The notes under the pieces: generated by a model
The model's input: the letters and a program-made list of their open reading frames with translations, nothing else
Databases searched by the model: none
Told to the model about the DNA's origin: nothing
Position numbers and translations under genes: made by a program
Source of the DNA: Acidobacteriota bacterium
GTDB lineage: Bacteria > Acidobacteriota > Vicinamibacteria > Vicinamibacterales > JACQTH01
Length of the DNA stretch: 7,007 nt
Direction of reading: 5' to 3'
NCBI GenBank assembly: GCA_016210935.1
Contig: JACQTH010000360.1
Location: 1 to 7,007, forward strand
In this document: positions 4,660-7,007 of the stretch, piece by piece
Position numbering within the stretch: the stretch's first letter is position 1
Layout: the number at the start of each line of letters is the position of its first letter

Positions 4660-5459
4660 CGGGCGGAGAAGAGCCTTCGAACCTCGGAACTTCGGAACCT
4701 CGCAACCTCGGAACCTCGGACCTTCGAGCGTGGCAGCAGAAATGCGAAGCGGGTTCCGTGGGGTTCGAGCCGCTCGGCCCAGATTTTCCCGCCATGTTGC
4801 TCGACAATGGCGCGGGAAATCGCGAGGCCCAGGCCGGTCCCGCCCGTCGTCTGGCGTTCGTGGATCCCCACGCGGGAGAAGGGCTGGAACAATTTGTCCA
4901 GCTGGTTGGCGGGGATGCCGGGGCCTTGATCCTCCACGCGGATCTCGATCCCTTCGGGCCGGGCGACCGCGCCGAGCCGAACCTCTGTTCGCTCCGGTGC
5001 ATATTTCAGCGCGTTGCTCAGCAGGTTCGTCATTACGCGCATCAGATGGTCGTGGTCGCCCCGAATCATGGGAACACCCGAGACGTCGCGGACCGCAATC
5101 GAGGCCCGGCGCTGGGTAGCGAGGCCGTGCATGGCGCGCGCCGATTCCTCGAGGAGCGTGCGAACGTCGAGCGGGATCGCATCGAAGGGCATCCGGCCGG
5201 CTTCGAGCTTCGAGAGATCCAGCAGGTCGGTGACGAGACGGACCAGGCGATCGGTGCTCGCGAGCGCGATCTCCAGCAGCTCACGGTCTTCGGCATCGAG
5301 CTTGTGGCCGCTGCCCGCCAGCGCCAACTGCAGCGCGCCATGGATCGAGGTCAGGGGCGTTCGCAGCTCGTGACTCGCCGTGGAGACGAACTCCCTGGCG
5401 GTGTCGTCCAGCCCGCGCCGCGCGCGCTCGCCGTGGGCGATCTCTTCAGCGGTTGTCAT
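4653..5459 (-). CDS. Soluble histidine kinase (HisKA + HATPase_c) without a sensor domain
   Basis: This 268-residue kinase would autophosphorylate on His and pass phosphate to a response regulator that is not encoded nearby. The H-box is SHELRTPLTSIHG with H30. The dimerisation helices run to about residue 90 (LLDLSKLEAGRM). The ATP-binding domain shows N145 and N149 (NLLSNALKYAP), the G1 box VEDQGPGIP (D177), the F-box-like FQPFSR and the G2 box GGTGLGLAI (206-214). No membrane segment or PAS/GAF domain precedes the H-box. The start chosen is ATG at 5459, preceded by an A-tract without a ribosome site. The frame continues upstream, but its composition is not protein-like and it would run into spoIID-type coding sequence. 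The catalytic domain ends near residue 243. Residues 244-263 (KVRGSEVARFRSSEV and flanks) are encoded by a tandem 8-bp repeat, and the stop lies in a palindromic repeat. It may need a partner sensor protein. Confidence 0.85.
   Translation of the reverse strand: MTTAEEIAHGERARRGLDDTAREFVSTASHELRTPLTSIHGALQLALAGSGHKLDAEDRELLEIALASTDRLVRLVTDLLDLSKLEAGRMPFDAIPLDVRTLLEESARAMHGLATQRRASIAVRDVSGVPMIRGDHDHLMRVMTNLLSNALKYAPERTEVRLGAVARPEGIEIRVEDQGPGIPANQLDKLFQPFSRVGIHERQTTGGTGLGLAISRAIVEQHGGKIWAERLEPHGTRFAFLLPRSKVRGSEVARFRSSEVRRLFSARQ
4673..4728 (-). repeat. Period-8 tandem repeat array B (ACCTCGGA units) at the 3' end of the kinase gene
   Basis: Seven 8-bp units in a row: GCCTTCGA, ACCTCGGA, ACTTCGGA, ACCTCGCA, ACCTCGGA twice, CCTTCGAG. 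On the minus strand the unit reads GGTTCCGA-like, the same as array A at 4569-4600 but inverted. Because 8 is not a multiple of 3, gain or loss of one unit would shift the kinase frame after its catalytic domain. Confidence 0.85.
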
Positions 5460-5674
5460 TTTTTTATAGTGTGCGCGTGGACCCCCACCCCCACGCGCCT
5501 CCCACCGCTCGCTCAATCGCTCGCGGCGCTGATTCGAAACAACGATCCGCTTAGTGGAGCGTGGTGAGGCGACGAGCGATCGTGAGCAGGACCTGTGCCA
5601 CCGCCTTCGGTGAATCCCGGTGTAGCGCCGTGCAGGAGTGCTCGTTTCCGTGTGCACGGTGTGCGGCGGTGCGA

Positions 5675-5728
5675 GGTGCAGGGTGCAGAGGTGCAATGGT
5701 GCAGAGATGTCGCTTAGCACCTTGCACC
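5675..5728. repeat. GGTGCA short-repeat array with inverted units
   Basis: GGTGCA occurs at 5675, 5682, 5690 and 5698 (spacing 7-8 bp). It is followed by inverted units AGCACC (5716-5721) and TGCACC (5723-5728) just before the stop of the SpoIID-domain gene at 5736. The direct and inverted units could pair into an imperfect hairpin downstream of that gene. The 274-bp spacer 5460-5733 otherwise shows no gene, tRNA or clear promoter for the kinase. Confidence 0.6.
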
Positions 5729-5733
5729 TTGTT

Positions 5734-6738
5734 TCACGAGACCTCCACACCGGGGTAGTAGAAGCGCAGGATCTCTTCCGCCCGATGACCCGCTCGCGCG
5801 CGGGCCAGGGCTCCCGTCTGGCACAAGCCGACGCCGTGGCCATTCCCTTCCCCGTGAAATGAAAACCCATCCCCGTGGCGGCCCACCTCGAAGCGCGTGC
5901 TTTTCAACGATCGCGGACCGAACGCCTGCAGCAGCGCCCATCGGAAAGCGGCGCCGCGCACGGTCGCCACGCGATCACCGACGAGCTCGACGCGGCTGGC
6001 GCGTCCGGCTTCATCTCGGGCCACCACGCGGATGTCCTTCAGGACGGGCCCGACACGCGTGTCGGGCTGCCTGTTCAGCGCATCTCGCAGGCGATCGCCT
6101 TCCATCATGAAAACCCACGCAGGGTTATGCGCGCGCCGGCAGTACACATCCGTGCGCGCGCGCAGATACGGCTCGGATCCTCCCCACACCGTTTCCGCGG
6201 CGCTCGTGTGTCCCGCGCAGTCCGCGTGAAAGAGCGCCTGAATCGGCCTGCCCTCGTGCACGACCACGCGGCCGGTTGTCGCCGCCACCGCCCGGCGCGC
6301 GCGCTTCGTCATGGCGTCGTCGGCCGGAGCTCGATAAATCTGACAGTGGCTGCCCGAGCACAGGTCGAATCCTTCGTGCCGATGGCGTCCACGGTTCGTG
6401 GCCGCATTCGTTCGGCAGAGAAGCGCCTGCATTTCGAGCACACGCGCGGCAGCTTCTTCCGGCAATCCATAGACGCCGATTTCCGCGACGACACAGCCGA
6501 CCACGTACTCGTCGAGGTCGAGCGTCGTGACGCGACGCGATCCGCGCTCGACGACTTCCACGCGAATGGGCGTTTTCGAGTCGAAGCTCGGCTGTTCGGG
6601 TGAGGCCGCCGCAGGCGCTGACGGGGTCTGTCTCGAGGGGGGCGCCGGCGGCGAGGTCGGACGCTGCACGCCGTGCGACGCGCAGCCGGGCGCGAGCACC
6701 GCGAGCAAGACTGTGAGAACGACTCGATCGTTTTTCAT
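5734..6738 (-). CDS. SpoIID/LytB-domain protein, probable lipoprotein
   Basis: SpoIID-domain proteins cleave glycan strands of peptidoglycan that lack stem peptides (lytic transglycosylase activity in sporulating Firmicutes). Homologues are also known in non-sporulating bacteria. The protein has 334 residues. A signal sequence MKNDRVVLTVLLAVLAPGC places C19 in an approximate lipobox, so it is probably anchored to a membrane. A Pro/Ala/Ser linker follows (about 24-56). The domain shows LDEYVVGCVVAEIG (74-88), where E86 fits the catalytic glutamate position. It continues with GFDLCSGSHCQIYRA (C127, H131, C132), IQALFHADCAGHTSAAETVWGG and GNGHGVGLCQTGALARARAG (299-317), all family signatures. 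The ATG at 6738 starts the signal peptide but has no ribosome site; repeat copy 3 begins 6 nt upstream. Several extra cysteines (C81, C108, C200, C306) are unusual for an exported enzyme. It is separated from the kinase by 274 bp and shares its strand. Confidence 0.88.
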   Translation of the reverse strand: MKNDRVVLTVLLAVLAPGCASHGVQRPTSPPAPPSRQTPSAPAAASPEQPSFDSKTPIRVEVVERGSRRVTTLDLDEYVVGCVVAEIGVYGLPEEAAARVLEMQALLCRTNAATNRGRHRHEGFDLCSGSHCQIYRAPADDAMTKRARRAVAATTGRVVVHEGRPIQALFHADCAGHTSAAETVWGGSEPYLRARTDVYCRRAHNPAWVFMMEGDRLRDALNRQPDTRVGPVLKDIRVVARDEAGRASRVELVGDRVATVRGAAFRWALLQAFGPRSLKSTRFEVGRHGDGFSFHGEGNGHGVGLCQTGALARARAGHRAEEILRFYYPGVEVS

Positions 6739-6744
6739 GTGCGT

Positions 6745-6796
6745 GTAACGAAGCTTCGCCTCAAACCGACCAGTGAAGCACGCGAAGCTTCGTTAC
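6745..6796 (+). repeat. Palindromic intergenic repeat, copy 3 (52 bp, short interior)
   Basis: The arms GTAACGAAGCTTCGC (6745-6759) and GCGAAGCTTCGTTAC (6782-6796) are a perfect 15-bp inverted pair; the right arm continues into TAG, giving CTAG at 6796-6799. The interior starts CTCAAACCG but is only 22 nt long, against 34 in copies 1 and 2. It begins 6 bp upstream of the ATG of the SpoIID-domain gene. Confidence 0.88.
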
Positions 6797-6802
6797 TAGT
6801 TC

Positions 6803-6826
6803 GCGCGGCCGCATATGCGGCCGCGC
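6803..6826. repeat. 24-bp perfect palindrome beside repeat copy 3
   Basis: GCGCGGCCGCAT is followed at once by its exact reverse complement, and CTAAG follows at 6827-6831. The order repeat, CTAG, GCGGCCGC palindrome, CTAAG matches that after copy 1 (757-782). It sits between two divergent genes and could also be a binding site or hairpin. Confidence 0.75.
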
Positions 6827-6835
6827 CTAAGCCGG

Positions 6836-6889
6836 GCTTGCACGGGAAATGTGACCGTTTTGTGCACCTTCTGGCCGTGCAAGCACGGC
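6836..6889 (+). promoter_or_regulatory. Two overlapping inverted repeats in the leader of the acyl-CoA ligase gene
   Basis: GCTTGCACGG (6836-6845) is complementary to CCGTGCAAGC (6875-6884). The latter also lies in the compact hairpin GCCGTGC-AA-GCACGGC (6874-6889), 13 nt before the ATG at 6903. The two structures cannot form together. This could be a repeated operator (TTGCACGG half-sites) or an RNA switch-like leader; neither is proven. Confidence 0.4.
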
Positions 6890-6902
6890 TGACGCTGCCG
6901 CC

Positions 6903-7007
6903 ATGAGCTTCGACCCGCCCCCTCAATTCAATCTCGCCGATCATTTGCTCGACGCCCGTCTCGCCGAGGGACTCGGTGGACGGACAGCCATTCGCACGGA
7001 CACCGGC
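6903..7007 (+). CDS. AMP-binding acyl-CoA ligase, first 35 codons (benzoate-CoA-ligase-like); runs off the right edge
   Basis: The visible residues MSFDPPPQFNLADHLLDARLAEG and GRTAIRTDTG match the start of ANL-superfamily ligases of the benzoate-CoA ligase type. These proteins begin with FNxADxxLD.R..EG.G...A and activate an aromatic or fatty acid with ATP and CoA in the cytoplasm. Only the N-terminal edge is present, so no catalytic motif can be checked and the substrate is open. The ATG at 6903 has no clear ribosome site. An in-frame TGA at 6852 limits how far upstream the start could lie. It is divergent from the SpoIID-domain gene; two palindromic modules and a pair of overlapping hairpins fill the shared spacer. 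Confidence 0.6.
   Translation, partial: MSFDPPPQFNLADHLLDARLAEGLGGRTAIRTDTG

Noticed and set aside
5460..5490. Leaderless promoter with TATAAA just before the kinase ATG
   Set aside because: Only 3 nt separate TATAAA from the ATG, too close for a transcript starting at or before the A. No -35-like sequence lies at the right distance.
5460..5560. tRNA suggested by a TTCGAATC T-loop-like string on the minus strand
   Set aside because: The flanking bases do not form a T-stem and no acceptor, D or anticodon arms can be drawn.
4758..5567. Long plus-strand open frame antisense to the histidine kinase
   Set aside because: It is a high-GC shadow of the kinase frame: biased composition, no motifs, and the kinase strand has all conserved boxes.
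4653..5870. Histidine kinase with an upstream start giving 405 residues
   Set aside because: The first 137 residues are Arg/Ser-rich and lack domain features. They overlap the 3' end of the SpoIID-domain gene and cross the GGTGCA array. The ATG at 5459 fits the H-box distance.
5875..6603. Plus-strand open frame antisense to the SpoIID-domain gene
   Set aside because: Shadow frame. The minus strand carries the full set of SpoIID signatures and a signal peptide.
692..6796. CRISPR array
   Set aside because: The repeat copies are hundreds to thousands of bases apart, differ in length and orientation, and have no uniform spacers or cas genes.

Overview
The window looks like chromosomal DNA from a high-GC Gram-negative bacterium. 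The best guess is Acidobacteriota, possibly Vicinamibacteria. This is inferred from the mix of a TolC-type outer-membrane protein, a long-form IspH, a SpoIID-type lipoprotein in a non-sporulation setting, and many small palindromic intergenic repeats. No database search was possible, so the taxonomy is tentative.

Layout, left to right. (1) 1-669, minus: 5' part of a TolC-family outer-membrane efflux gene. (2) 670-839: a short spacer filled with palindromic repeats. (3) 840-1310, minus: a Spy/CpxP-like periplasmic protein with two LTPEQ motifs. (4) 1311-1714: a 404-bp non-coding stretch holding one full-size repeat and a small palindrome. (5) 1715-1966, plus: a small exported protein of unknown function whose 3' end overlaps the end of ispH. 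(6) 4492 down to 1941, minus: a tight three-gene unit of ECF sigma factor, zinc-type membrane anti-sigma factor and ispH. The last TTG start directly abuts the anti-sigma stop. (7) 4569-4728: a composite repeat island between the sigma gene and the kinase. (8) 5459 down to 4653, minus: a soluble histidine kinase without a sensor domain or neighbouring response regulator. (9) 5460-5733: a spacer with a GGTGCA short-repeat array. (10) 6738 down to 5734, minus: a SpoIID/LytB-domain lipoprotein. (11) 6739-6902: a divergent spacer with another repeat copy and several palindromes. (12) 6903-7007, plus: the first 35 codons of an AMP-binding acyl-CoA ligase, probably benzoate-CoA-ligase-like.

Functional themes are envelope stress and cell-envelope upkeep (Spy-like protein, TolC, ECF sigma/anti-sigma, SpoIID-type glycan enzyme) and isoprenoid precursor synthesis (IspH). 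The ECF pair is placed so that it could control ispH directly.

The most unusual signal is a family of four palindromic elements, 52-66 bp long (692-757, 1403-1468, 4601-4659, 6745-6796). They share a 12-nt core, CGCCTCAAACCG, and end in inverted arms followed by CTAG. In the most diverged copy the arms have changed in step, so pairing is kept. Three copies lie just upstream of minus-strand genes. The fourth supplies the stop codon of the histidine kinase and is flanked on both sides by period-8 tandem arrays of the same unit in opposite orientation.
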